Assembly: GCF_018320785.1 (NCBI RefSeq)
Contig: NC_054881.1
Coordinates: forward strand, 20,460,275-20,524,274
DNA length: 64,000 nucleotides
Origin: Cheilinus undulatus
Taxonomy: Eukaryota; Chordata; Actinopteri; Labriformes; Labridae
Reading direction: 5' to 3'
This document shows positions 23,201 through 61,470 of the stretch, piece by piece. The translations under genes and the position numbers were made by a program. The notes under the pieces were generated by a model, which was not told where the DNA came from, did no database searches, and saw only the letters and a list, made by a program, of their open reading frames with translations. How positions within the stretch are numbered: the stretch's first letter is position 1; the number at the start of each line of letters is the position of its first letter.

Positions 23201-26200
23201 AGCCATTAATGGAAATTTCTAATGATTATCTGATCATGTCAATACAATAAACACCCCATTAGTTCCCTTTTAGTTAATAATATTGATCCATAGCATCGTG
23301 AAACAAAGAGGCAGACTGTGGGATTATAGCTCTTTGTACTTGGGAACATTCCTATTTCCTACAGATAACAGGGCCCTCGCTGTCCTGGTGTTTGTTTACA
23401 GGTGGTACTCATTAATGGTTAACTTGGACACTATCAGTGCTTTGTTAGCACAGCACAACCCCACCTAAAGTACAAATGATGAGAGATAGCACAATGGAAA
23501 AAAAAAATACAACATCCACTCTTGCTTTTTAAACGTCTCTGGTTCTGCTCTAGCTGTCATTCATTTCCTTCCTTTGCTGTATGCATGCTGATTAATGTTT
23601 AAAAAAAACTCAATTCACATATCACACATTGTTTGCTGCCTTTGACAGCCCTATGAAGCCCCCACCTTCCCCACAGCTTGTTTGAAGGCCTCTTTGATGC
23701 GCTGCCTTTGGGCAATTGTACGGTGAGCTAGGACCTCGATGACAGCTGCCTCATCAGTGCCTGCAAGAAATAAAACAATAAAGAAGCTTTTAATCTTAAA
23801 CAAATTATCTTTGTGTAAGGGTAGCACATTTCTATGCTTTGGGAAGAACTTCCTGTTCATTTATGGGCAAAAGGCTTCTCTTTTCTTTTAACCTCATACT
23901 TCCTAGCATCTTTATAAAAGGACATTACATTTTGGGTTCCCTGCACTATAACTTTTAATTTTCCTAAACTTAGACCTGTAAACAATCATCAGTGTCCATT
24001 CATGATGGCCGCCATTCTAACCAAAATGATCTACAGCCTCAACCCAAAACTGGTCAAGGTAGAAAAAGTTTTCAAATTTTATGATTGAGACTTGTTTGTT
24101 TATGCTTGGTTACGTTTGTAGTTTGATATGGCTGCAAGTAAACTAAAAGTAAAAAGCTACAACACTGCTCGACAGGAAGTATTCGTATGAGGACAGTGGG
24201 ACTTTTTTCTGACGTGAAAAAAGGAAACATAGCTTGGGTAGCTTTTGGAAAGAAACCAACAGTTTACTGGTAAAATTGAGTATAAATGCTTACTGAATGT
24301 GGTAATAATTGGTGATTTTTATTAGTATGAAGTACATATCCAGAGCCTATTTCTCCATCAAGAGTAGAAAGATTGATGAATATAACTGAAGGAGGGAACT
24401 GAATTGGTAATTCAGGAGATACTTTATTAGGGATGAGTATCAAATTACAACACAGCTATCGATACTTCATTTCATTTCCCTGCCAGCAAAAATGAAAGGC
24501 AAGGCATGGAATTTGTGTGATTTCTTCTTTAAGTTACACTGCTTTCCTTTTCTTATCCCATATTCAACTGTCATCTTAAAAAGATACTCCTGTGAATCAT
24601 TTTTAGTCTTCGGCTGAATTTCAACACACTTCTTTTCTCTCAAAAGCAATTCAGCGGCGTTGAGGCACCGACAATGTACAAAAAGTAAAGACTTGCACGG
24701 TTATTAGAAAAAAAATATATATACTCATCCCTATACTCTTGGGTTGTTTGCCATTTTATTTTTGCAGTTATGCTAAAAAAATGTTCCTGCAGACAAAAAG
24801 GATATTCAAGACATATGATGCATCATTTACTATTTATTTTGTGACACAGCCTTGTTTTGGTATTTGAATAAAGTTGGATGTGGGCCATTCTAAAGAAATG
24901 GTGCAATCCATGCAATCATAATCATAAAAAGTATAAAACAGGTTTAGTCCTGCAAATGTAGCAATATTTAACTATTACCTTGTGAAACAGAAATATATAT
25001 TTCAGATAGTTACAGATAGCTACATTTAAATTTAGTACTCATGTATATGGTACTGGTAATTTGATCTAATAAGAATAATACTGCCACATTTTTTGCAAAA
25101 TTTTCTGTTCCATTAAAAAACCTCTGATATATTTTAAAAACAATTAAGACAAAAATGCATTGAACTATTAGATTTTTTTTAAACATAACACTGCTGTCAC
25201 TACCATAAAATTGCATTATTTCTCAAAAATTTAAAAAGAAAGACGCTCATTTTCAGTCATTACTCATTTCTAACTGAGCTTGAGGATCATTTTTGTGCCT
25301 CTTAGTCTCCCTTAACCTTTTTTCCAGCTGTTTTAACTATCAGTGGGGATTTTGCAGAGCACAATAAAGAAACAAGCTAACATAGAAACACTAGCCACCA
25401 CTGCAGCCCTGGAGATGGTCTAGCTGTTTGTTTGTATTGGCATGGCAACCATCTGTTTAAACCAGGGCTCAAACTAGAGTCAGGAGGAGATGATTATGCT
25501 AGCAAATGCTAACAGCATTAAAGCTTTACATCACGAATGTGCTGAGAGAAAGACATGTTTGTTACATGCTCCTGAGTGTGTGCATGGATGCTCTTCTCTG
25601 AGAGAGGTAAATACCTGCCAACATAGTTTGAAAACAGTGCAAACCATAATGAGATTAGTTTATGACAGCTTGCTGCCTGCTCAGCAAATTCATGACTATC
25701 CTTAGTATAAAAAGAAGACATGAAGCATAGTGGTGAGGCAAAGTACAAGGATGCACTCAGGAGAAAGACTGACGAGGAAAATGAGAGTCTGAGATCATTT
25801 TAACTCAACTTTCCAAGAAAGAGGAGGAAGAGAACGGCATTAGAAAAGATTAATTATATTTTTTCCCATAGAGGCCCAGTCTTAATGACACAGCTCAGAA
25901 TGTCTTTAGCTAATGACGGTTTCAGGATCACTCACCAGCTCCTTTCATGGCTCCTCTGAGTCGCTGGGCATCTGCCTCTGGGTCAAACCCGGCTGCCTCG
26001 GTCACTGTTCCTCTGTTTCCAACCTATCAAAGAAATACATAAATAAATAAGACTATAACAATCAATAATGTTCTACACAAAAGAGCAGCCACCATCAGAG
26101 TTCCCACTCATTTTCAGGACTTTTTCATTGGCATTTTAGCAGTATGACAGGAATGCATGTTGCTGCCCATACACCAGAACCAGAACTTTCTCCTTATTTT

Positions 26201-27167
26201 CACTGAAACAAATTGATTTAAAAATAGGGTACGAAGATGGTTAGATCTCAAAATCTTTTATCATGATTATAAAGACCTTACATATCACATTATAAGTATT
26301 ATCGTGAGAGAAACATGAGAGAAAATGTGGGCGAAGTGATAAAATTATCAACAGTATCCGCTACCAGCTAAACTGTTCCTTTAACCGTCGATATCAGCCT
26401 TCATTTTCACTATCAGAGAATCTCCAACTTACTTTTTTATAATTCAAGAAGAAAGCAAGGGACAGAAAAAGCATCTCTGTTGAAGATATTCATAGCAAAT
26501 TCGTTTATACATGACTTTAAGCAAAGATATTTTCTTATTTGGGTTTTAGTACAAAACAATCACAATGAGAGGGTTTTGGCACTAATTAATAGGCTGAAAT
26601 GCATGAAATGTTAAAACTTTAAGGGACTATAGTTGGTGGTATCATTTAATGTCATTTAAAGAAATTTCATACCACAATTTGTGTCTCTGATTAGTTTTAA
26701 AACATGACAAGAGATATAAAATGCAACTCTGAATTCTAAATATAACCTAACAATTAATCATTATGACACTAATAAAAAAGGAAAATGTCTCTTTGGTGCA
26801 GAGACCTTTAAAAACCATGAACAAGTAAACAGATGAGTTCCTTCAGGTCATGCAAATTTATGTAAATTATGCAAATACTAAGAGTGGGAAAATACATTAG
26901 TATGAACACTGGACTGAATCAAGGAATTTGTATATTTTTCAATGCATGTCATAATAAAAGTTGGTAACTTAATCTACCTTTTTCAGTCATTTGATATGAT
27001 TTAAATCAAAATAGTTTTGTTAGATTTTTCTACACACGTTTGTTTTAAGCATTCAATAAAAGAACATTTCTTGTTGACACTTAAACGTACGGCCTTTAAA
27101 ACACAACTCTTGTGTCTTTTCACTGTGAAATAGTAAAGCAACAGCTACACAGACTTACTGCTGCCAT
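17201..27167 (-). CDS. anxa4: Annexin A4
   Basis: A Ca2+-dependent phospholipid-binding protein of the cytosol and membrane surface, tied to exocytosis and epithelial membrane function. Twelve coding exons join in phase to 320 residues, the family's usual length. The N-terminus is short ([17 protein letters not shown]). Four annexin repeats follow. The calcium-loop words are [17 protein letters not shown] (repeat 1, from residue 31), [17 protein letters not shown] (repeat 2, from 102), [15 protein letters not shown] (repeat 3) and [17 protein letters not shown] (repeat 4, from 261). The end is [31 protein letters not shown] and [16 protein letters not shown] fit A4 better than A3 or A5. The start is the only ATG in the first coding exon, which holds just three codons. 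Intron after exon 7 has a GC donor. The gene is divergent from aak1. Confidence 0.95.
19300..19415. mobile_element. hAT-like element end (remnant) in anxa4 intron
   Basis: The sequence runs TAAGTTACTTTCAAAAGTAA then TGTTGCCCAACACTG. In reverse this is CAGTGTTGGGCAACATTAC, a terminal sequence I associate with a common fish hAT family. The opposite end was not identified. Confidence 0.45.
19900..19901 (-). other. anxa4: GC splice donor of anxa4 (GC-AG intron)
   Basis: Coding exon 7 ends GATGCTAAG and the intron begins GCAAGA. The next exon starts after ATGATCACAG. A GT donor that keeps the conserved DAK|EIYEAGE junction does not exist nearby. The flanking AAG|GCAAGA fits the strong consensus typical of GC donors. 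Confidence 0.85.
22099..22521 (-). mobile_element. LINE ORF2 C-terminal remnant in anxa4 intron
   Basis: A 140-codon open stretch includes [20 protein letters not shown], preceded by a Tyr/Leu-rich segment with [10 protein letters not shown]. The pattern (basic Leu-Gly-Lys-x-x-F-x-F-x-A-P-x-x-W-N) is the tail that follows reverse transcriptase in fish non-LTR retrotransposons. No start or RT motif is present, so this is a fragment. It lies in the same strand sense as anxa4, within the intron between 22708 and 21529. Confidence 0.6.
24428..24733. mobile_element. hAT-type MITE in anxa4 intron
   Basis: The ends are TAGGGATGAGTAT and its inverse ATACTCATCCCTA, 306 bp apart. The flanking octamers TACTTTAT and TACTCTTG agree at 5 of 8 positions, which would be a decayed target duplication. 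Fragments of the same family occur near 34366 and at 43695. Confidence 0.65.
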
Positions 27168-27212
27168 TGTCAGGTGGAGATGAAGAGTGTGGATTTCTGG
27201 AGACAAAGAAAG
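27159..27212 (-). other. anxa4: anxa4 exon with start codon
   Basis: An acceptor TTCTCTTTTGCAG precedes a 45-base leader, the ATG at 27167, two Ala codons and donor GTAAGT. The very short coding part agrees with the known annexin gene layout, in which the second exon carries the initiator. Confidence 0.75.
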
Positions 27213-27621
27213 CTGCAAAAGAGAAAGAAACATAATGTTAGGTACACAGCAAATTACACAATTAGCTGTTTTAACACAGAGATGTAATGAACTGCAGGTG
27301 ATCAGGTTTCGAAACAGTAAGTGTTCTCTATTTTGAGTGTGACGCTCATTAACCTCTGATCTATATTTAATGTATTTCATCATCTCAGAGAGGGTTTCTG
27401 TCACACATCCTGGGTTGGGAGCCCTTTTGTGTCCCACACCTGTGCCGGTGTCCCGTGAGCTAATCTCATTACGCTCAAGTTTGTTTGGGAACACCTGTAA
27501 TTACTCCGCTGAGGAAAGGCAGAGGGGTTTTCCTGTCAGGAAGGATCATGTTACCCATGACTAAGTCTTCATATATGTGTCAAAGTCCAGGAGAAAACCA
27601 AACTATTTATTGTGCAAGAAT

Positions 27622-27932
27622 TAGGGATACACTATATCATCAGCATGATTTTTTATCTGCAGTTCTGAAAATTTCTGCTGAAATTTACAACCAAAATTCA
27701 ATATATCCTCTATGAATATTGGCCGTATGTACAAATACAATTTTTGAGTTTCAGGCTGGACCAACAGATCTACATCAGCTCAAGTCTTTTTGTTCATCCT
27801 GAAACTTTAAAGTGTGACGTTTTAGATCCATCCTACATTTACATATGAGCACTGATACTGATATCAGTCAAAATGAATTTGTAAATATTAGCATATTAGA
27901 TAGTGGCAGAAATCCAATATTGTGCACCACTA
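27622..27932. mobile_element. hAT-like MITE (TAGGGATRCAC family), decayed
   Basis: The left end TAGGGATACACTATATCATC and the right end (CCAATATTGTGCACCACTA) are degenerate inverted copies. The interior has repeated ATATCAG-like words typical of this fish family. It stands immediately left of a larger relative. Confidence 0.5.
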
Positions 27933-27966
27933 GAAGAAGAATTTCAGCCCATATATTCATTAATGC

Positions 27967-29235
27967 TAGGGATGCACAATATTATCAGAATGATATTGGT
28001 ATCAGCACAAAAAAAAGACGAACAAGTACATTATTTTTATTGGCAGATTGGTGCACTGATGTGCATCTCAGAGAAATTAACTATTTTAAAGTCACTTACA
28101 AGCAAAGTTGAGGCATTTTTTTAAAGATTATTTCAGGCCATCTTGCCTTTAATTGATTGGACAGCTGAAGAGGGATAGGACATATGGAGAGAAAGAATGG
28201 GGGAAGACATGCACCAAACATGCAGAGAGACCAGGAATCGAGCCCCTGACCAGTACATTGAGGACTATAGCCTCTGCTTATTGGCGCCTGCTCTATCTTT
28301 TGAGCTACACCTGCACCCAAATTTAAGGATTCTAAGACTTGGACCAGGATGTATATCTGCATTTGTTAGCTTGAAGCTAACACATAATGGAAATTGCATT
28401 TTACAGGCTGACAGATTTAGCATTGCTTGGTGCTAATCTAAATTAGAGAAATGATCTATACAGTATCCTGTAAAAAATATTGTTTATTGAATTAAGACTA
28501 ACTGAAGTTAGTTTCTTTGTTTCTTAGCCTGCACAATAAAGGAATAAAATGTGATTTCCTTGTTCAATGATGCAATGATGACACAAAACGTGATAAACAC
28601 ATTTATAGGCTATCTCAGTTTTCGTCTCCATCTCCTAGTCTTCATGCTAAGAGTTCAAATGTTTGCAACATGTTCTCCTAAACCCTAAACAAATCAAACA
28701 ACATTAGTGACTGAAAGCTTGAGCTTCAGTTTACGACACCAAAATGAGTTTAAAGCACAGCTGTTGCACACAGACTTCTGTGATAAAACTGTAGCCATGC
28801 TGGGTGAGAAAAAACTACTTGAAAGGCTACATTCAACATGTTTTAGTACAAATTGCTATGTGTTTATTGCAAATATAAGAAATGATGATGAAGATGTGAT
28901 TAATTTTGCAGCCCTACTTAGTTTTGTCACTGGACAGCAATGCTTTCTTCTTCTCTAGTTGTTTATTGGCGGTTGGCAAACAGCGTTCAGATGCACTATG
29001 GTAAAGAAAATAATGGAAAATATTGATTAGATTTAGGTAAAAGTCACAGGAAACTTTTTACAAGAAATAGTTACAAATTATTTGAAAAACACTGCCAATG
29101 TGTTGCTTAACCTTAAAAGAGAAGTATTAAGTTTGTGAAACTTTGGGCAGAACCTTGCATATGATAGTGGCAAAAATGAGTGCGGAAATGTCAGCATACT
29201 AGATAATGGGAAATATCCAATATTGTGCATCCCTA
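27967..29235. mobile_element. hAT-like element with TAGGGATGCACAATATT ends, containing a SINE
   Basis: TAGGGATGCACAATATT at 27967 is inverted exactly at 29219-29235, giving a 1269-bp element. The flanking octamers ATTAATGC and ATAAATTC agree at 6 of 8 positions. No transposase frame is present. A tRNA-derived SINE lies inside (28110-28320), so part of the length is a later insertion. Confidence 0.65.
28110..28320 (-). repeat. tRNA-derived SINE
   Basis: On the minus strand the head reads TAGCTCAAAAGATAGAGCAGG (A box, 28287-28310) and then GGCTCGATTCC (B box, 28234-28244). It is followed by a body ending in CTGTCCAATCAATTAAAGGC. This is the layout of a widespread fish SINE. Its short open frame is not a gene. 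Confidence 0.7.
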
Positions 29236-30116
29236 ATAAATTCACAAGACTTCCTATTTAGACTGTAAAAGAAGAGTCTCATTAACTGATCAGACCAAAA
29301 TCATGACTGCTGTGTTGGACTCTGACATTGGAGACATTAACTGATTAAAAAGTAGGACCTGTAGCCCCTGAGCTTGTGTGTAGGTCAACAGCCATGCCTG
29401 TGTGGTTTGTGATGTAAATACAGGGCAGGAAAGTCCTGCACAAACTTTATATCATCTGTTTGGACCAGAGCAAATACGACCCAGCTGCTAGAGAAAAGAG
29501 AAAACTGTATGACAGTCTCATAGCTCCAGGTATGAACCACAGGTGTATCAACAGAGTGAATTTGAATTTTAGTAAATATGTACACTGTGTATTATTGAGG
29601 TTAAAGGTCTTTCCCGTGGAATTGTCTTGCATGCATCTGTTAACTATCCTGGATGAATTTTAGTTCATATCAAATGCATTTCTGAGCATACTCATGCTTT
29701 TACTTTTTCTTTAGACAGCACGTGATTGGATCAAAATAATACAACGTCAGCAAACATTTGAATTGTGCAATAGTAGTAGGGGTACTCCTCTAAACGAAGC
29801 AAACAAAAGTTGAACAAACTGTATGCTAGAATTACATTTCAGCAGATACTGTCCATGTGGAAACTATTCAACAACGCAGCACAAACGTAGTTAGAATACT
29901 TTAAAAGAGCTGGAAAAAAGTTAGAAGAAAAATATCTAAAAGTGATTCAGGAAGCAGAGCACCCAGCTACTTAACAGTTCACTTGGCATGTAGTTGCTGG
30001 GCACACCCTGAAGACAGACAGACACAGTACCAACCGTTACTGTCAGAGTCCCGCTTTTTAAAAACAGTAAAAATATCTCGGTAAAATGTCTAACCGCTCT
30101 CTAAACAGCGTCTTAC

Positions 30117-30310
30117 CTGACCTGGAGACACTTTACTCGGCGAGGATCTCGACAAGACGGCGAGACGTCACAAGACCGGGGAAATACGGCTAATAAGTAC
30201 CAGCAGCGCAGACGTCCCGTCCCACCCACCGTGATGCAAAAATTATCATCAGGGTCCTCCCTTCGCGTGCGCGCTGCAACGAGCACGCGAGCTGCTGCGT
30301 TCAAGGAGTG
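30117..30310 (-). promoter_or_regulatory. anxa4: anxa4 first exon and CpG-rich promoter
   Basis: The sequence is CpG-rich against AT-rich surroundings. A donor GTCAG|GTAAGACG at 30117 ends a likely non-coding exon. Upstream in minus-strand terms are GACGTCT/TGACGTC words and GCGTGCGCGC (about 30265), which resembles an NRF1 site. No TATA box is evident. The exact start site cannot be read from sequence. Confidence 0.55.
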
Positions 30311-31790
30311 TCGGTAGATGATGGGGAAACCTCTCTATGCCTTAATCAAATGTAATATATTTGCAAATGTATTGTGCTTATCATTTAAAGTAACTTTTAT
30401 ACAGTACTTAAGTCGGGTAAATGACGTCCCCCTGCTTCCAACTGTGCTACATTTAAGATAATTGTATGTTTTTATTGCACAGGTACCTTTGGATTTCTCA
30501 TGGACGTCGGAACGTAAAAAGGTGGGTGGGACAATTTATTAGGTCATTAAGGGGTCCTCCCTTAGAAAAAAGAATGTGTCACTTGTATTTTACTACATTC
30601 AGGTGCATTTAAACATGTCTTAATGATATATTTTGTATGGAGCAATTACTCTTAAAGGTGTCTCATTTGTGATATTAAAGTATTTAGAGTGTTGTATTTG
30701 ATTATTCACCATTGATATTAATGATTATATTACTTAATAACACATCTTTTATAATGCATGAGTCTTTCTTTAATGTCACTTGATAGGAATTGAGTTATGG
30801 CATTAAAAATTATGTTGCAGACTGGTAAGGTTATTATTTTGAAAGCATTTGTTGGATGACAGGGACCATTTCAGTCATTTATCTTTCTTCCCTCTTCTTT
30901 AAAATTACACATGTTCATGTTTCTGGGGAAGCAAACATCTCAGACAAGTCTACTGGTTTATTTGTAATCTAAATGTATTTTCTCACTTATTTTACATTGT
31001 ACTAGTTTGTTGTAGCCTTCCTCTTCTTTATTCTTATACTGATGTTAGCTAACAGTAGACCTTTGCAGGGTGGAGAGACAGATATGCTGAGTTTGTGACA
31101 TGAGAAAAGTAAGTGGATCTAAATGAATGATGAATGAAAAGTTTGCAAACAAAATGAGGGTCCTAAAGTAAACTGACCTCCTGTTTGGGTACAGACGCGT
31201 TTATTTTGACATTAAATAAAAAAAATATAGCATTAACTTAAATAACTTGTTATGGATTGAAAGGGAAAATAGGGAAACATAAAAAATCGAATTGTTTGAT
31301 GACTTTTGACTTGTCAGCTGAGCTTTTAGTGATTTTTTTTTTTTTAATAAAATGAGGCATGGAAATGAAGTGGTGTGTTTATTTTACATCACTGTGGTTG
31401 AGGGGAGTTATTATTTTGGCTTACCCCAGTGTACTAATAGGGACAATAAAACATGTAATTTATGCAGTTGAAAAATTATGCACCAATAATGGCACTTAAT
31501 CGTGTAGTGACTGATCAAACAGATGTATAATTTTTTTTATTTACTTCTGTTTTATTTATTAAGTCAGCAATTTCGTCACTATTTCTTGGTGTTTCTTGAT
31601 TTATCAAAAAATCTGTACAGAGTAGGCTAAGTCATGAATTGGTCTGTCCCAGAGGAATCTAAATATATATATGTGTGTGTCCCGAAAAGGAAACTGGACT
31701 TTTGTGAACCAGTCTTTTCTATAATGTGCACTGTTTTTACACAGAAGCATTCTGTGCGGCATCACTTGAACTCATCATGACGATGAGGAA
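30311..31790. other. Intergenic between anxa4 and aak1; nothing recognised
   Basis: AT-rich sequence with poly-T at about 31330 and a short TATATATATGTGTGTGT run at about 31663. No exon and no named repeat was seen. Confidence 0.5.
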
Positions 31791-31799
31791 GGGAGGCTG

Positions 31800-32275
31800 C
31801 AGCTGCTCCTTGAACTACAATACCCACAATTCCGTCCGCGCGTCAACAGCAACAGCTAGGATGTTGCGATATCGCTGGCAGCCAAAGATTGCTGTGGTTG
31901 CAGAGATTCGGCTGCTTGGTTTTAACCTCTGACTAATGTTTTTCTAGATGTCAAAATCTGTGGTTTCTTATTTGGAGCTACAGTTACAGCATACGGAGGT
32001 TGTAGTTCCCTGTCGTCTCTGCGTTTGTTTGTGTTGACGAGGGGCTGGATCGCGCTAAAGCGTTAGCTTACTAAAATCATAGTTTAATCGTAAATGGGAG
32101 CAATTAAATAGCTTGACGGGCAGTTATGTGCCATGTAGGAGATGCTTCACTTGACTGAGGATGGAAAGATATTTTCGGGCAACGCTGCTAAACGAGTTAC
32201 ACGTCGGATACAACGCACTCAACACATTATCTACAGAGGATAACCTGGATAACCTTACACGAAATGTCATAGCGC
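31800..32275 (+). promoter_or_regulatory. aak1: aak1 promoter and probable non-coding first exon
   Basis: CpG content rises here. ACTACAATACCCACAATTC (31814-31832) closely resembles the ZNF143/Staf site (ACTACAATTCCCA...), and GTTGTAGTTCCC near 31999 is a shorter version in reverse. The stretch contains no aak1 coding sequence. A good donor AGCGC|GTAAGTAGC follows 32275 and may join to the acceptor at 32700. The start site itself is not determinable. Confidence 0.45.
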
Positions 32276-32707
32276 GTAAGTAGCTAGCACTTAGCTAGCT
32301 CGGTTACGGCTGGACGAGATGGAGAAGGACCTAATGTTATCATCATCATCAGCCGACCGTGAGCAGCTGGATGGATAGCTTAAGAAATACTTTCTCCGGA
32401 GATGCTTTAGCCTCCTGGGTGGTGTAATTCACTTACATAACAGCTAGCCGCTCTAGCTATCACCAACTGGCTTGTGTTGGCAAGCAAATGGGAATATTGC
32501 CACCAAAAATCTGGGTTGTCTCAACATCATCATAAGTGGCAAATGCATCAGTGCATGTTTTGAGGCTGCAAATAGACTTAATTGAAGCTTTGGACCTGTA
32601 AGGTGTACAATCTGACCTGCGTTATCTCTCAGTGCAATAATTAAGTGCACAGGAAACAGGGAGCTGATCTGCGTGTCTGCGATTGATCCTCCTGTCACAG
32701 AGACAAC

Positions 32708-58367
<25,660 letters not shown>

Positions 58368-59721
58368 GCGCCCACCCAGCCCCCTGCCCCCCCTCCCATA
58401 GAAGCTGTAACACTGGATTATAGACTGGCATAGCATAACAGCAATCAACACTGTTTGTCAGAGCTAGCTTCCTGCAAACGCTCCCAGCTGTCATCTCCAT
58501 TCTAGCTGCCACAGTAGAAACAGCCTCTCAGTGCTTCTTCACCCCCCCATCCTCAATGCATTATCCGCTCCTCCTCACCTCTCATCTCTCAGCCTCTCAC
58601 TCACATTTTCTCTTTGTTGTACTCATCATGTATCATCAGTAAAAGAGCGGCCAGTAGACTAACATCATCCTTTCTAAACATGGCATCTCTCCGTCAATCA
58701 GGATATGATATTGCTATCCCGTTTGTTTGAACAATATTGCATCATGTCTAATAGCAAACAATAGAAGATCATTGTTGTAATGTACAATAGGCATAGTTCT
58801 AAGTGGTCGTAGTTCTTATGGTGCACAAGTGAATTTGTTGTCTTTGCCTTTTTAAATTCTCCTCCCCCTGATTTATTTGCACATTTTGGAGTTGAACCAT
58901 GACAAAGTGAAATGACCATTTCTTTAAATGAGATCCGTTTATTTCCTCTGTGAAAGTGAAGCTTTGTCATGTAGCCTGATTTGCACAGTAGCATAAATGT
59001 GACCTCTGTCAGGGCTGTTGGATGGCATATATTAAGCTGCTATAGACTAGACTGAAAGATTAAATGAAATGAACCTTATGATTGGAAATGAAACATAAGT
59101 ATGTTCCTGCAAAATGAATTTAATGTGAGACAAAGAAGAGCAAAACATTAAGGGTGATGTCTTAAACGCACAGCGGCACGCATCGCAGCACAAGAATCTT
59201 TGCTAGTGAACAACAGATAGTGTTTTCCTGCCTGGTGCCAACAGTGTTCAAGTAGCAAATTTGTTCACAATCACATTTGCACCCATAGGCGAGTGTGGTC
59301 AGATGCACTGCTGGCATTTTGCCAAATACGAGACAGCAGAATGGGCAACAGACAGTTTGTCTAAAGTGGCTCTCAGTGTAATTTCCAGGTATTTAGACAG
59401 CGCATTGACAGATAGGTGGGTTCACAACTGGGTCTTTTCTTTCTGAAAATCTGCCATATTTAAAGCAATAGCTCCTGGCTGTTAAAGGAAATAAGTGATT
59501 GACACTCATTCCCTTTTGTAACATTAATTCAATGGCTATAAGACAGTGAGGAATAACAAAGGGATTGAATAAACCTGCTTGTGCTTTGCACCATAATTTG
59601 CGCTCAGATTGTGTACTGTTTAACTAGCAAAAAATAGTTGGACACACTCTTAATGCAGTTGCACCATGCACATAGTGTATCTATTTAGTAGTGCCCTGAA
59701 TATTTTGATTAGTCTGATCAG

Positions 59722-60121
59722 TAGGGTCGTAACGGTTTCAGTGTTTATTCAGCATTCTTACTGTACATACAACACATTTCAGTGCATACAGTCGTAAGAC
59801 AAATACGTCTGAGTGAAGAAAAAAGGCAGCCACAAATGCCTAATTTTATTTTTTGCCTTCAAAACTTTATTATAGGAGCCAACTTATTCAGCAAATGTCT
59901 GGCCCATAAATAAAATTATCAGGACAGGCAGGGTCGGGCTCAGATAGGGTCAGTCTGGATTTTTGGGACTGATCTAAGCCCACACATAGAAAACCACTGA
60001 TCTAAAGGTACTAGATGGTACAAACTTTAATTTAGATTCACTACTGTCTGTTCAAAATCAATTATAGTAACCTAGAAGTCTGCATTAAAACTAAGGTACC
60101 AACTGAACCGTTACACCCCTA
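59722..60121. mobile_element. hAT-type MITE (TAGGGGTGTAACGGTT family)
   Basis: TAGGGTCGTAACGGTTTCAGT at the left pairs with AACTGAACCGTTACACCCCTA at the right. The flanking octamers CTGATCAG and CTAAGCAG agree at 6 of 8 positions. 400 bp, no coding content. Confidence 0.75.
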
Positions 60122-61464
60122 CTAAGCAGTGATGTGCCATAGATATATTATAGAAAAATACTTGACACAAACTGCTGTGACGCAGAGCTCTTAAACCCTG
60201 AGTATATCAACAAAACAAATCATTCCCAAGCGTTCAACAAGGACCTGCTCTCATCTGCTGTCATTCTTAAGCAATAGTTTGTAATGACATTAAATGAGGG
60301 ACTTAAATGGGTTTTATCAGTGTACAGGAGTGTGCCATATCAATAGAGAATGCATGAAATCATGAGAATGAATTAAATAATAAACAACAATAGGAAATAG
60401 AAATACAGTAGCTATTATATAGGGACTATTAGTGACTCTTCAGGTAATTTTTTGGCACAAACAGATTAATATGGCATTCAAAAAATGATTTTCACTCACT
60501 TATTTTTTCTTTCATCACCACAAGCATTCATCCCACATTGTGCAATCCTCCCTACATTCCTGTCATTTGTTTACTCCTTATTTATGTAAATAGATATCTG
60601 TCTGCGGCCTCTGCAGGCTCTTATGCAGACCATAGAAGTGGTTATTCCTCCCCTGTATATATGAAGTCATTGTCATAAAGCTTTACTTGTGGAAAACATA
60701 TTGCTTTACTTGTGAAAACTCGTATATATATCTTTATATGTATACTCTGTATATAGATATATATATGACAGATAAATGACATGGTTCTCCTGTTAATAAA
60801 TGTTAATATGAATAGAGTGTTAGAGAATGAATGTAAGAAATAAATATTAGTCTATAATAGAAAAAAATATCTATGATTCTTAACACCATAATCACATGAA
60901 TAATATTGAAGAATATATACATATTTCATTCCTCTTTGTGGAATTGTGTGTTGAGAAAGTTTTTTCTTGGTTCTATCTGCTCTGTTATTGTCAGTACATT
61001 ATAATGTATAGATGATAATCCTGGTCTTTGTTAAACCTGGAGATTAGGCCTGATCCCATGTCTTTCTCCCTGTCCTCTTTCTCTGTGAAAAGAAAAAGTG
61101 AGCCTGTGTTATGATGTGGACTAATGAAGGATTATATTTTTATTCTGAACATGTACAAGTTTTCTGGAAAAAGTGGGGGCTGAATCTCTAGTCCTGTTTA
61201 ATTTCTTCGCTGAACTAGAACTTTATTTTGAAAATTTGTGCTCTGTAAAACTTCTTTTGCTTTACCGGTTGGTTTTAGTGATCACAGAGTTCATATCAAA
61301 AAGCATGGCAGTGTTGTTGAATGTTCTGTTCATGTGTGTTGGTATACAGTGTTAAGACGTGTGAGTGTGCGTGGAGTCCGAATCGTTGGGTGTGTTTTTT
61401 CCAGTAGCCTACTTGTGTTTGTTGTTTGCTGCAAAACATGACAACGGTCGTGGAACTTGTTGTC

Positions 61465-61470
61465 ATTAAA
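61465..61470 (+). promoter_or_regulatory. aak1: Candidate distal poly(A) signal of aak1
   Basis: ATTAAA is the second most used hexamer. It is followed after about 20 bases by GCACAGACCCC and then CT-rich sequence. Confidence 0.35.

Larger units (their letters stand above)
17201..30200 (-). other. anxa4: anxa4 exon map
   Basis: Coding exons in transcript order: 27159-27167 (exon extends upstream to about 27212 as leader), 25936-26023, 23666-23760, 22708-22821, 21439-21529, 20342-20421, 19902-19958, 19734-19827, 19452-19547, 17795-17853, 17424-17546, 17201-17257. Lengths are 9, 88, 95, 114, 91, 80, 57, 94, 96, 59, 123 and 57, total 963 = 321 codons including TAG. Every join keeps phase, and all acceptors are AG. 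Donors are GT except after 19902. A non-coding first exon probably ends at 30117 (donor GTAAGA). Confidence 0.9.

Noticed and set aside
27120..27494. 124-codon minus-strand frame overlapping the anxa4 start exon
   Set aside because: It reads the anxa4 leader in another frame and continues into intron. No family pattern.
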